A stretch of 64,000 bases of DNA, taken from Mastigias papua. Taxonomy: Eukaryota > Cnidaria > Scyphozoa > Rhizostomeae > Mastigiidae. Numbering within the stretch: the stretch's first letter is position 1; each line of letters starts with the position of its first letter. Shown here in pieces: positions 38,166-47,893 of this stretch. A model generated the notes under the pieces. It ran no database searches. It saw nothing but the letters and a program-made list of their open reading frames with translations, and was not told the origin of the DNA. A program made the translations under genes and the position numbers. The stretch covers positions 5,641,840-5,705,839 of the forward strand of contig OZ025276.1 of assembly GCA_964019165.1 (NCBI GenBank), written 5' to 3'.

Positions 38166-39527
38166 TTAGATATATAAAATTTGTCTATAACTCATTTTTG
38201 TTTTTTGCATTTGTTGTTTGTAAAAATCACCTTTAATATATTTATTTTTCATATCTTTAATTCTATACGTAGGTGAAATAGTACCATTAACTTTATAAAT
38301 AATAAAAAGCTCATTACTCCATTTTTGGGCATACCTTTTCTTGAAGATTTTTTATATCGATAAATCCTTATTTTATCACCCTTCCTGAATTTGGGGCGAT
38401 TATTTGATTTTAATAATTTTCGTCTCCTTTTATTGTATAAATTATAGTACACTATCCTTTCTTTTTGTACCTTTGATGCCTCAGTTGGCGTCATTTTGAT
38501 GCATGAGTTATATGTATTATTGTATTTATTTACAATATCATCGATGTCATCAATATATCTATAAGAATCCCGCTCTGTAAACATACGACTAATTTTATTC
38601 ATTAACGTTTGATTGAATCGTTCGATCATTATAGCCTTCAATTCACTTTGAGTTGAGTATAACTCAATAGGATGGGTTTTCAACATGTTTCTAATATAAT
38701 GGTTATAAAATTCTCCCCCTCCATTTCTCCATAATCTATACGGGCGTCTGTGAGACTTTTCAATAATATTTTCAAATGCATTCGATACTGCTATTTTATT
38801 TTTATCTTTCAATATACTAATGAATGCATATTTGGTAAATATATCAATCACAGTTAGGATATATTTATAACCATCAGTATATTTACCGTAGTTTGGAATT
38901 AATATGAGATCAGCCGTCCAAATTATATCAATACCAGGGGAATAAACATACCTTCTATTAAACCTCTTAATAATACGTTTATGTAATTCTTTAGCTAATT
39001 GTAATCTGTCTATTCCCGTGTTGTTTCTTTTGGCTTAATCCCAATTGTTGTTTTTTATCAATAATCGTTCTTGCTAACATTTCTGTTTTATTCATATCTT
39101 TATATGGCAGTTTATCAATAGATTGAACAATTTTCTGGTCACAATCACCTTTCGATGATGGATTTACTGAATAACATATGCCGTGCTACATCGCAATCCT
39201 ATCTAGAATGTTTTTAGGTTGTTCATTTAATTTATATATCTCGCCTGCTTTTGCATCATAACTGACTTGTTTATCTATTGGATTGTAAAGATCAAGATAT
39301 TTGTAATCACCTGGGACCTATCCTTTTGAGGGCCGGGGTATTTTACCAATTTATTTATGAATATCTAAACTAGATCCATTAATATTACTACTCACAAACA
39401 TAAATCTTCTACTTCCGCATATATTACATACTCCAGTGATTGTTTTTTTGTTATTTTCGGTAGTAATTTGTTTTACATCAACAGTTCCTGTTTTCTTTTT
39501 AAATTTCACACAGTAAATTTCTGTCAT
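38166..39527 (-). pseudogene. DUF5679 / PLA2-like / retrovirus-type integrase fusion, broken, copy B
   Basis: N terminus from 39527: a DUF5679-type zinc ribbon (YCVKFKKKTG, CNICGSRRFMFV), then the phospholipase A2-like segment (ILDRIAM, HGICYSVN with HG where HD is usual), then the rve integrase core: DIFTKYAF with the first Asp region upstream, LWRNGGGEFYN with Asn in place of the second catalytic Asp, and MIERFNQTL with the Glu. The C-terminal SH3-like part is frame-shifted (NELFIIYKV). In-frame stops lie at several places, including the codon before HGICY. The integrase would insert the element into DNA; here it is inactive. Confidence 0.75.
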
Positions 39528-39833
39528 TATATATTATATTATATTTTCATCAAAATTCTTATAACACTTGTCATTTGATTTATCTATAAATATAAAGTCG
39601 TGTTTATGACCGTTCCCATGTATTTTTTTAAATACATTCTCATCTATATAATTCTCCCGTAGAACCATCCAACAATGTCTCATAGTTTTAGGTTCATAAA
39701 TAACCATATAATTAGAATTTAATCTTACAACTTGTGTAACATCAGTATAATGTTGAGCTAAAACAATACTAGATATTTTTGTAAAGGCAACAGGATTTAG
39801 AAAGAAATGAAAAGTGAAAGTGCGAGAAAGTAA

Positions 39834-39906
39834 CCGACCCACACGGGATTCGAAATCGCGACCCCTGACTTTGTACGTCGGTGCTCTACCAACTGAGCTA
39901 TCGGGC
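39834..39906 (-). tRNA. tRNA-like sequence (pseudo-tRNA in SINE)
   Basis: Has a D arm GCTCAGTTGGTAGAGC with A box, anticodon loop GTACAAA (apparent anticodon ACA) and a T-loop, but the B box is degenerate (ATTTCGAATCC) and the acceptor stem pairs poorly. Part of a mobile element; not a normal tRNA gene. Confidence 0.45.
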
Positions 39907-40034
39907 CACGCTTCCAAATCGTTGCTCAAGGGTAGGTCATTTGCTCGCACCGCCCCTCTCTTAACCAATTTGCACAGGGGAGCCATCGCAGCTCCATCGC
40001 AATGTGCATTGGACCTGCTGTTCCAACAACCGTC

Positions 40035-40106
40035 GCCCGATAGCTCAGTTGGTAGAGCACCGACGTACAAAGTCAGGGGTCGCGAGTTCGAATCCCGCTC
40101 GGGTCG
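40035..40106 (+). tRNA. tRNA-like sequence (pseudo-tRNA in SINE)
   Basis: Same tRNA-like unit on the plus strand with a good A box (TAGCTCAGTTGG) and B box (GTTCGAATC), so RNA polymerase III could start here. Apparent anticodon ACA; anticodon stem has one mismatch and the acceptor stem pairs only with a one-base shift. Confidence 0.5.
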
Positions 40107-40614
40107 GTTATTTTCTCACACTTTCACTTTTCAATACTAGCTATGTTTTTTGTCGACCGAAAGTATAATGATCTGTGATTTTAGCTTCTATATTATTTGG
40201 TAAACTCATTAAATCATCAAAAATAACCAACTTTTTAGCATCGTTACCATATCCATCTGCATATGGTATATTATTTGGGTTATTTTCTAATAATATAAAT
40301 TGATATCCTACTTTTTTCATATCGCATCTGCTATTTTTGTTAGATATTGTATTTTATCCTGCAAGATATTACGTCCATAATAATATGTAATATCAGGTTT
40401 ATTAAATAACTTTCTTGATAATATCATACACACTATTAAATTTGTTTTACCAGGTGAGCTATCACTAACGATTATCATTCAAAAAGGCCATTTTAAAATA
40501 TATTTCTCATCATCTTCATTCTTATAATCCGTTATATCTAAATTTGGTATTTTCATTACTATATATTATAATATCTTTCTATATCTAAATAATATTTCAG
40601 TTACATTCATAAGT

Positions 40615-41040
40615 TTCATTATTCTAGTTGATAAGGTAGAAATGGAAGCAAAGATAATTGATATTGCAATTCCCGGTGATAGTAGGAAGAACAAGAGAAA
40701 GTTGAGAAGTATGAAGAATTAAAGGAAGAAATTGGAAGGGTGTGGAACATGAAGAAGGTTACAGTTATCCCTGTTGTGATTGGTGCACTAGGATGCATAT
40801 CGCAAAGATTTGACAGCTATATGGAAAAGACTGGAATTATTGTACAGTTGCAAGTGATACAAAAGACAGCACTCCTAGGAACAGCACGGATTTTAAGAAA
40901 GACATTATCTATGTAAGCCATAAAGTATGAAAAGGTGGGTCCTTTATCAGCTTGTTGCTGATTGTTCCCTCCTTACTCACCCAGACCTGTTAACATCTTA
41001 TTGTCTGTGAGAAAATAAATTACCCATAATAATATACGAA
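40615..41040 (+). mobile_element. R4-like LINE 3' fragment
   Basis: 5'-truncated tail encoding the restriction-like endonuclease end of an R4-type LINE: MEAKIIDIAIPGDS, a frame change, VIPVVIGALG and TALLGTARILRKTLSM. The last two blocks align with VVPVVIGALG-type and LLGTAHILRRTLSI ends in the LINEs at 10984-19347. It ends in ATAATAATA near 41030, again an AAT-type terminus. It lies just outside the ATPase start of copy B. Confidence 0.65.
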
Positions 41041-41160
41041 TATTTATACGGGATAAAACACTTCAACAAATCATCGTTGTTATCAATGTGTGTCCTGTTA
41101 AAAAAAATAATACATCAAAATGACACTTATAAAATTACCTAATTATAAATTTTCTATGAA
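41041..41160. other. Short spacer, nothing recognised
   Basis: AT-rich sequence between two LINE fragments without gene or repeat that I can identify. Confidence 0.4.
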
Positions 41161-42795
41161 ATAGGAGGGTAAAAATATTTACAGTGGTTCTTTGAACTAA
41201 TCAAAGTGTTTGATTTAACTAAAATAGTCATTGAGGCTTTTCTCATGGACAGTAGCGTTCATAATCTTTCTGATTTTTAGAGGCAGTTCATTATAGATCT
41301 TTGCTCCTGTATAATAAAAGGATTTGCGAGCATATTCAGTCCTGATTTTCGGCATCTTTAAGCTGTTATTGGCATTTCTTGTCTCCTTTCCATGATTTTG
41401 TATTATAAAATGATCTTTAAATATGACACAGATGTCTTTATCAATGCATTTCCGAACGAATTTGCAAGTACGAATCTTGTTTGCATTTATTATTGATGGG
41501 AGTCCTTCCTTGCATTTTCCACCATCATAAACAATCTTGAGGCATCGATCATGGAACGCTTTCAGCTGTTTCATCTTTGTTTCTGACAGTTTCATTTGCA
41601 GAACACCGCAGTAGGTAAAAGCAGGCATGATCATAGAGCAATATACCACTCTGGCTGACTGTAAGTCAAGATATTTTCTTAACCTCGCCAGAAGTCTTAG
41701 TCGCCCTGCTGCTTTATTGTAAGATCTTTCAAAGTTCGAATTCAAATCAAGCGAGCTGTTCACGTATATACCCAGGTATTTGTACTCATCGGTGTTTCTT
41801 ATTGCATTTGAGCCTTGGTACACCTTAAAAGCCTCTGTCTGCATGCTTATCCGTTTAGCAGTGCCGAACAATAATGCTTCAGTTTTACCCTCCTTCAAGT
41901 TGATGATAAGTTCGTTTTCCTTTAGCCAGTTTGAGATCAAATCCATATCTTCGGTAAGATGTGACTGGATACTTTTCGAGTCCTTGTCAGCGAAGTATAT
42001 GACTGTGTCATCTGCATATTTTACTATCCGAGAGTGCTGTATCGCATCGGTAATGTCATCAAACAATATGATGAACAATAAAGGGCCAAGAATTGAGCCT
42101 TGTGGCACACCAGAGACACAATTGTTGTAACTTACGACAGCTTTTCGAGCAAACAGGTAGTCTTTGAGCCAAGCATATTCTTTTCCTTCAATTCCATATT
42201 TGGGCAGCTTCTCAAGCAGCTTGGAATGACTTATTGTGTCAAACGCCTTGCTTAGATCAATAAAAACGCCGCCTAATAAATTACCATCATCGACACTTTT
42301 GCGAATGTTATCCAGCAAGTGAATTGCTGCAAGTTCTGTTGATAGCTTAGGTCTGAACCCAAATTGGAAGTGAGATAATAGAGAACTTTGATCTAAGTAA
42401 GTGAGAAGTTGACGATGAATTTCCTTTTCTATGATCTTTGAAATAACTGGCAAGATTGACATAGGCCTGTAGTTGTCCAAGATCGAGAAAAGACCAGGCG
42501 TATGCACGGGGGTGATCTTTGCTTTCTTCCAGTCAATTGGAAAGATTCCTGTTGTAATAGATAGGTTTATCAAGTAAGCAGGTGGAGCTGACAAAATTGC
42601 AGCAGAGTCTTTCAACAGACAAGGTGGTAAATCATCCAGTCCAGTTGCCTTATTGCGTTTGATAGATTTTAATATGCACATGACATTTTCAGATTTGTCT
42701 TATTCACAAGGGCAACAAAATCTTCGTTTTGGGCTATGCAAGTGTATCTCTTAGCCATGCTGTTAAAAAAGCTTTTCCATAAGCCTCAGGAACTT
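41160..42795 (-). mobile_element. 5'-truncated LINE with reverse transcriptase
   Basis: Minus-strand LINE lacking its endonuclease end. The polymerase frame (41215-42681) is intact. The upstream edge, in another frame, is readable to about 42795, where the minisatellite-bearing end of copy C begins. Confidence 0.7.
41215..42681 (-). CDS. LINE reverse transcriptase (endonuclease part missing)
   Basis: 488 residues, open. Reverse transcriptase motifs: KATGLDDLPP, NYRPMSILPVISKI, GVFIDLSKAFDTISH with the first catalytic Asp, VPQGSILGPLLFI, and KYADDTVIYF with the catalytic pair. The C-terminal part has LGIYVNSSLDL, PAFTYCGVLQ and ARKSFYYTGAKIYNELP, typical of Jockey/CR1-group LINEs. The first Met is inside the original polyprotein, so this is a truncated copy, not a stand-alone gene. 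It is notably undamaged, hence probably a recent insertion. Confidence 0.75.
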   Translation of the reverse strand: MCILKSIKRNKATGLDDLPPCLLKDSAAILSAPPAYLINLSITTGIFPIDWKKAKITPVHTPGLFSILDNYRPMSILPVISKIIEKEIHRQLLTYLDQSSLLSHFQFGFRPKLSTELAAIHLLDNIRKSVDDGNLLGGVFIDLSKAFDTISHSKLLEKLPKYGIEGKEYAWLKDYLFARKAVVSYNNCVSGVPQGSILGPLLFIILFDDITDAIQHSRIVKYADDTVIYFADKDSKSIQSHLTEDMDLISNWLKENELIINLKEGKTEALLFGTAKRISMQTEAFKVYQGSNAIRNTDEYKYLGIYVNSSLDLNSNFERSYNKAAGRLRLLARLRKYLDLQSARVVYCSMIMPAFTYCGVLQMKLSETKMKQLKAFHDRCLKIVYDGGKCKEGLPSIINANKIRTCKFVRKCIDKDICVIFKDHFIIQNHGKETRNANNSLKMPKIRTEYARKSFYYTGAKIYNELPLKIRKIMNATVHEKSLNDYFS

Positions 42796-42949
42796 CATGA
42801 CAACATAGAAACTCGCGAGAACCGATTAAATAGTCTGAGTTACAATTTGAACATAATATATAATTGAAAGTATAGGAATTGGGACAGAAAATATGGTAAT
42901 TGAAGCAGAGAGGGTTGGAAATGAACAAATATGGAATTAAAAAATAGAG

Positions 42950-43200
42950 TAAATTAATTGATATAATTAATTGGTGTAATTGAATGTAATAATTGAATGA
43001 TATAATAGAGTGTAATAATTGAATGTAATAATTGAATGATATAATATAATGTACTAATTGACTGATATAATAGAATGTAATAATAGAGTGTAGTAATTGA
43101 ATGTAATAATTGAATGTAATAACGAATGAGGACATTGGAAATTTCGAGAAAAATTGAATGTAATAATTGAATGTAATAAATGAATGTAATAAATAATGGA
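42950..43200 (+). repeat. 13-bp AATTGAATGTAAT minisatellite
   Basis: Imperfect tandem repeats of AATTGAATGTAAT and AATTGAATGATAT just left of the first ankyrin fragment. Reading frames through it (repeats of LLHSI) are artefacts. Confidence 0.75.
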
Positions 43201-43215
43201 TTACAAGGAGTGGTA

Positions 43216-43607
43216 TGAAAAATTAGGGTATTAATGTTAATAAAATTCCAGAAAATTATGATATTCAAGTATGTTGCAATAATAACGAAAGATTTAATAC
43301 GATAGATGCAATAGGGCATAAAGCAATAAAAAATGGACATTTAGAATGTTTAAACTATGCTCATAAGAACGGATATGGATTGATCGAATTTGGATGTAAG
43401 GAATCAGTCACATAAGAGCCATTAGAATGTTGAAAATATGCTCATGAAAACAGCTGTCCATGGGATGAGGAAACATGTTTTGAAGCAAGTAAAAATGGGC
43501 ATTTAGAATGTTTAAAAAATGCTCATGAGAATGATTGCCCATGGGATAAAATGACATATGTCGCAGCAGCTGAAAGGGGATAATTAGAATGTTTAAAATA
43601 TATATAA
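43216..43607 (+). pseudogene. Ankyrin-repeat fragment, left end of copy C
   Basis: About 130 codons with the same design as ANK-1: a short N terminus with VCCNNNE, then NGHLECLNYAHKNGYG, ENSCPWDEETC, NGHLECLKNAHENDCPWD. Three in-frame stops (near 43412, 43427 and 43581). It lies between two minisatellites and points inward, mirroring the minus-strand ankyrin genes of copy A. Confidence 0.7.
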
Positions 43608-43779
43608 TGTAAACCCAGAAGTTTGGGACAAAAGACTGGGACAATGGAGTGGGACAATGGTTTGGGATGAAAATATTGGAAATTAGTGTTGGGGATATTG
43701 GGTGATGGTGTGAAATTGAGTGGTGTGATTGAATGGGATTTTTGAATTGAATATATGATGGGAATTATTAATGGAATTT

Positions 43780-44200
43780 AGAATGGATTTACAAGTTTTT
43801 AAATTTGAATCGAATTTTAAAATGACTATGAAAAATGGATTTACAAAAATATATAAGAGAATGGATTTACAAGATTTTAAAAATTGAATGGATTTACATG
43901 ATTTTAAAATTGAATGGAATTTTAAAATGACTATGAAAAATGGATTTACAAAAATATATAAGAGAATGGATTTACAAAAATATATAAGAGAATGGATTTT
44001 ATGAAAATTTATAAGAGAATGGATTTACATGATTTTAAAATTGAATTGAATTTCAAAATGACTATGAAAAATGGATTTACAAAAAATATATAAGAGAATG
44101 GATTTACAAAAGTATATAAAGAATGGATTTTATGAAAATATATAAGAGAATGGATTTTATGAAAATATATAAGAGAATGGATTACAAGGAGTGGTATAGA
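43780..44200 (+). repeat. AAGAGAATGGATTTACA minisatellite (element left end)
   Basis: Tandem units of about 30-45 bases containing TATAAGAGAATGGATTTACA and TTTTAAAATTGAATGG. It is the reverse complement type of 10240-10860. Confidence 0.75.
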
Positions 44201-44279
44201 AAAAATGGAGAAATATGTTGGAATAATGTATTGGAGAATATTTGTAAAAATGGAGATTTACAATGGAATAATAAGGATG

Positions 44280-44700
44280 GAATAATTATTAAAAAACTCT
44301 CCTTGGGTAAAATAACCACTCCGTTAATAATTGGCCATAAATTATGGACCATTAAATGGGTCTCATTTTATGGTTGTAAAAGGAATGGCGATTATTAATA
44401 GCTTACATATTTTGGGCCTCACGCAGTTTAGGAGTGGGAAGCATAAATGGCTTGATCAAATAAATGCTAATAATTCTTACTAATAAGCTTTACTAAAAGT
44501 TTATTGGTGACCATTAAGAATCATTTTTAATAACTATGACTTGGGCGGAGCTACCTACCCCTAATGGCAAAAAGTCAATTATGGTAAATAACTATTGGAT
44601 CAATAATAATTTTACATTCCTTGGTAAATTACATTACAGACCATAAATTTACGGCCGAATTAAATTGGGGCGTTAAATAACCATTTATTATGGTGTCATG
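44280..44700 (-). repeat. Terminal-region segment similar, inverted, to 10150-10240
   Basis: Contains CTCCTTGGGTAAAATAACCACTCCGTTAATAA, split here as CTCCTTGGGT and CCACTCCGTTAATAA, which matches the complement of ACGGAGTGG and CCAAGGAGAG near 10210-10240, with CATAAAATG beyond. The rest (44400-44700) is non-coding with no recognised feature. Confidence 0.5.
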
Positions 44701-44839
44701 GTATGATTTACAAGGGTTGGGTATATCATATTACAGCGTTTTCGTAAGATTTTTTTTACTGCAGTGTATTCATTCACTGATGATAAGTTCCGTATCATTC
44801 TATGGTGAATTAAAAATTCTATACATAATATATATAAGA

Positions 44840-45184
44840 ATGAAACCAAAATGTGGTGATTTTCAATTATGTATCAAAAATGGCCATATTAATTGTTTAA
44901 AAAATAGCCATATTAATTGTTTAAAATATATTTATAAATTATGTCATCAATTAAATGAAGTTTGTAATATAGCAGCTAAAAATGGTCAATTAGAATGTTT
45001 AAAATATGCTCATGACATTCGATGCCCATGGAATGAGGATACTTGCGTAATTGCGGCTGAGAATGGGCAATTAGACTGTTTAAAATATGCTCATGAAAAC
45101 TGATGTCCATGGAATGATAGTGTTTATAAAGTGGCTGAAGAAAATGGTGATATAGATTGTATGAAATATTATATTGAAAATTAA
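44840..45184 (+). pseudogene. Small ankyrin-repeat gene before the ATPase, one nonsense codon
   Basis: 115 codons starting right after an AT-rich motif. Three to four repeats: NGQLECLKYAHDIRCPWN, NGQLDCLKYAHEN and a final NGDIDCMKYYIEN. A TGA near 45102 replaces the Gly of ENGCPW by a one-base change. Twenty bases later the ATPase begins, so the ankyrin gene is part of the element's gene array and not host sequence. Confidence 0.65.
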
Positions 45185-45204
45185 TGTAATATAAAATATA
45201 TAAC

Positions 45205-45847
45205 ATGAAGATTCCTAATTTAGATGTTAAAAAACAAGAAGATAATGATGAGTATAGTTTAAAATGGCCGTTTAGAATGATAATTGTTGGCGACAGTAGT
45301 CGAGGTAAAACGAACTTGGTTATGTATATGATTTATTGACAAAGTTTTCTAATAAACCTGATATTATATATTATTATGGTCGAAATATATTACAGGATAA
45401 AATTCAATATCTAAAAACAATTTGTGATAAAATGAAATCAAAACTTGGGTATGATTTTATACTGTTGATGATCCTAGTAATATCCCATACGCTGATTCTT
45501 ATGATAATGATTCTAAAAGATTGGTTATTTTTTGATGATTTAATGACTGTATCGAAGAATTTGTTAAAAAGAATAGCCGATCATTATATTTTCGGGAGGC
45601 AAAAAATATATCATGTATATTTTTAACGCAACACTACTCAGATATAGATCAGGTTATTAGATTAAATTCATGTTATATGGTTATTTACGAGCCGAAAACA
45701 AAAGGATACATGAAAATGATATTACGTGGAAATTATGTTGATGAAAATGCATTTAAAAATTTACACGGCGATGGCCATAAATATGACTTTTTGTTTATTA
45801 ATAAAAACAATGATAAATATTATAAAAATTTTGATGAAGAAATATAA
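45205..45847 (+). pseudogene. DNA-packaging ATPase (FtsK/HerA type), frameshifted, copy C
   Basis: Polinton packaging motor gene of about 215 codons. Starts MKIPNLDV after an AT-rich motif. Walker A is intact (IIVGDSSRGKTNL), followed by a frame change near 45330, FSNKPDIIYYYGRN, another near 45470, Walker B LVIFDDLM in the restored context, a change near 45600, then LTQHYSDID, IRLNSCYM and DGHKYDFLFI to the stop at 45847. Three to four indels, no large loss. Confidence 0.75.
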
Positions 45848-45861
45848 TACTATATATAATG
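45845..45861 (+). promoter_or_regulatory. AT-rich gene-start motif before the integrase fusion gene
   Basis: TAATACTATATATA directly precedes the ATG at 45859; the ATPase stop overlaps it. Confidence 0.45.
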
Positions 45862-47321
45862 AGTCATATTTATTGTGTGAAATGTAAAGGGAAAACACCA
45901 ACGACAACTGATAATATTAAAGAAATTTCAAAGACAAAAAATAGACGAGCAATTACAGGTTTATGTAAAAAATGTGGTACTCAAAAATATATGTTTGTAA
46001 GTAAAACTGAAGGATCATCTATAGACATTCATTCCATCATTGGTAAATTACCAAGGCCATCAAAAGGCTTTGTAGCGCCTGGTTACTATTATCTTGGGCC
46101 ATACAATCCATTAGAGCGTCAAGTTTCATTTAATAAAGACACAGGCCAGATTAGTAAAATTCATGTCCAGCCCAAGAATGTATTAGATTCAATCGCAATG
46201 AAGCATGGTATATGCTACAGTGTAAATCCTGAAAATAAAAGTGAATGTGATAGGGAAATGGTTAAATCAATTGATGATGTGCCATATAAAGATACGAATA
46301 AAATAGCAATGTTAGCTCGGGTGATTATTAATAAAAAACAACAGCTTGGGGTCGGTCTGGGAGTTAAAGAAACGACACGAAGATACAAATAGAATGGCAA
46401 TGTTAGCTCGGGCGATTATTGATAAAAAACAACAGCTTGGGGTCGGTCTGGGAGTTAAAAAAAAACGACACGAAGATAGACGAAATTGATCGAAGGGAAT
46501 ATGCTAAGGAGATGCATAAACGTGTGATAAAGAAATTTCAAAGACGTTATGTTTATAGCCCTGGAATTGATGTCATTTGGACAAGTGACCTTATATTAAT
46601 CCCGAAATGTGCTGCGCAAAATAACGGGTATAAATACATTTTAACAGTCATGGATTTGTTTTGTAAATATGGGTGGGTTCGCGTGACAAAAACAAAGATA
46701 AAAAAACGATAGCTGATGCATTTGAAGATATATTTAAAAATGGGCGTATATGTCAAAATATATGGACTGACAGTGGCGGAGAATATGATAACCACTATTG
46801 GCGGAGAATGTTAAGGCTATATGGTATTGAAGCGTATAAAACACAGATTGAATTGACAGCGATAGTTGCTGAGCGTTTTAATCAAAGCTTGTTGAACAGA
46901 ATGGCAAAAATGTTCACCGAACGTGGTAATAAACGGTATATTGATGATATACAGAATATTGTAGATGATTATTATAACTCATATCATTCAAGTATTAAAA
47001 TGACACCAAATGAGACAAGTAAGCCACAAAATGAAGGTATTGTTTATTATAATTTATACAATAAAAGACGGCGTGAAATGATGACAAGAAATAATAAACC
47101 TAAATTTAAAATAGGTGATATAGTTCGAATTTACAAGTTAAGAAAATTTTGAAAAAGGATATGACTCTAAATGGACAAATGAATTGTTTATTATTTTTAA
47201 AGGTAACCAAACTATTCCAAATACTTATAAAATAATAACTCTTGAAAAAAAGAATGGACGACATGAATATATAAAAGGTAATTTTTATGAACAAGAATTA
47301 CAAAAAACAAAAATGGCTTAA
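45859..47321 (+). pseudogene. DUF5679 / PLA2-like / retrovirus-type integrase fusion, broken, copy C
   Basis: Three parts in order. (1) DUF5679-type zinc ribbon, residues 1-50: YCVKCKGKT and CKKCGTQKYMFV. (2) Phospholipase A2-like region of the parvovirus-VP1 type: a YLGPYNPLE loop resembling YLGPGN, VLDSIAM, then KHGICYSVN and ECDREM; the usual HD pair is HG here and in copy B. (3) Integrase core with VIWTSDLIL (Asp), IWTDSGGEYDN (Asp), IVAERFNQSLL (Glu), then an SH3-like end with NELFIIFKGN and FYEQELQK. Broken by a 91-base tandem duplication near 46306-46480 and frame changes near 46690 and 47150. Copy B suggests one continuous polyprotein. Confidence 0.75.
46306..46480 (+). repeat. 91-base tandem duplication inside the integrase gene
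   Basis: The segment GCAATGTTAGCTCGGG...GGAGTTAAA at 46306-46370 recurs with two to three changes at 46397-46461. The 91-base offset is not a multiple of three and puts the integrase out of frame. Confidence 0.85.
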
Positions 47322-47349
47322 AAAAAGTTTTTATATATGTATATTATAA

Positions 47350-47893
47350 ATGCCAAACAAAAGAAAGGAAAAAATTATTCAAACATATAAGAGTATTTTG
47401 ATTAATACTTCAAAATATAAAGATAATATAATTGTTTTTGCACATCGAACTATAAAAAATTATAATAAAAAATATTATAATCAAAAAGAACAAAATATAT
47501 TAGATTCATTGAATGATTATTATGAAAAACCAAGTCGAAAAAAAGAACTTATTGTTAACACATCAATATTAAATTATTACCAATCATTAGATAATAATGA
47601 AGAAGAACCTGTCCAAGAGGCAGTACAAGAGCGAGTACAAGATCCAGTACAAGAGCCAGTACAAGAGGTAGTACAAGAGCCATTGGAAGATTATGATGGA
47701 ATAATAAAAAATAAATCTGCCATGAAGAGAACATTGAATTTATATGATGTCCCATTAAAGGCAATGGAAAATAATTTAAATTCAACGGAAGACGATCAAT
47801 TAAATTATAGCCGTGATAAAAAACGACAATTTTTACGTCAAAAATTACGTGAGATAGGACAGTTTAAATGTAATACAATAATTTCTTCAGAAA
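47350..47893 (+). pseudogene. P47, small charged protein before PolB, copy C
   Basis: About 180 codons from the ATG at 47350. N terminus lysine-rich (MPNKRKEKIIQTYKS), a middle with a VQEPVQE repeat (seven units in 47610-47690, residues about 88-110), then KSAMKRTLNLYDVP and DDQLNYSRDKKRQFLRQKL, the part shared with copy B. In this copy the frame runs on into the PolB N terminus, probably after an indel; in copy B the two genes overlap by ATGA. Position next to a protein-primed polymerase raises the idea of a terminal protein, but nothing in the sequence shows that. Confidence 0.5.

Larger units (their letters stand above)
39773..40131. mobile_element. tRNA-derived fold-back element with 9-bp target duplication
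   Basis: 359 bases inserted in the ATPase gene between two copies of CAATACTAG (39764-39772 and 40132-40140). Both ends carry a tRNA-like sequence in opposite orientation (39834-39906 minus, 40035-40106 plus) with the same flank (AAAAGTGAAAGTGCGAGAAA and its complement), so the element can fold into a hairpin of over 100 base pairs. A relative occupies 54461-55904, so this is a mobile family. Confidence 0.7.
39534..40556 (-). pseudogene. DNA-packaging ATPase (FtsK/HerA type), broken, copy B
   Basis: Starts at 40556 (MKIPNLDI). The Walker A region reads SDSSPGKTNL, with the first Gly of copy C's GDSSRGKTNL replaced by Ser. Frame changes scramble the middle; after the inserted tRNA-derived element the C terminus is open (VLAQHYTDVTQVVRLNSNYM, YIDENVFKKIHGNGHKHDFIF). 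The family pumps DNA into capsids. Confidence 0.7.

Noticed and set aside
39814..40140. Frames reading APTYKVRGREFESR on both strands
   Set aside because: Translations of the tRNA-like unit of the fold-back element; also seen at 54456-54713.
42734..43340. Two overlapping minus-strand frames of 128-133 residues with LLHSI repeats
   Set aside because: Products of the 13-bp AATTGAATGTAAT minisatellite.
43216..45184. Ankyrin fragments as host genes
   Set aside because: The last one starts behind the element's promoter motif, ends 20 bases before the ATPase, and the repeat type is the same as in copy A.
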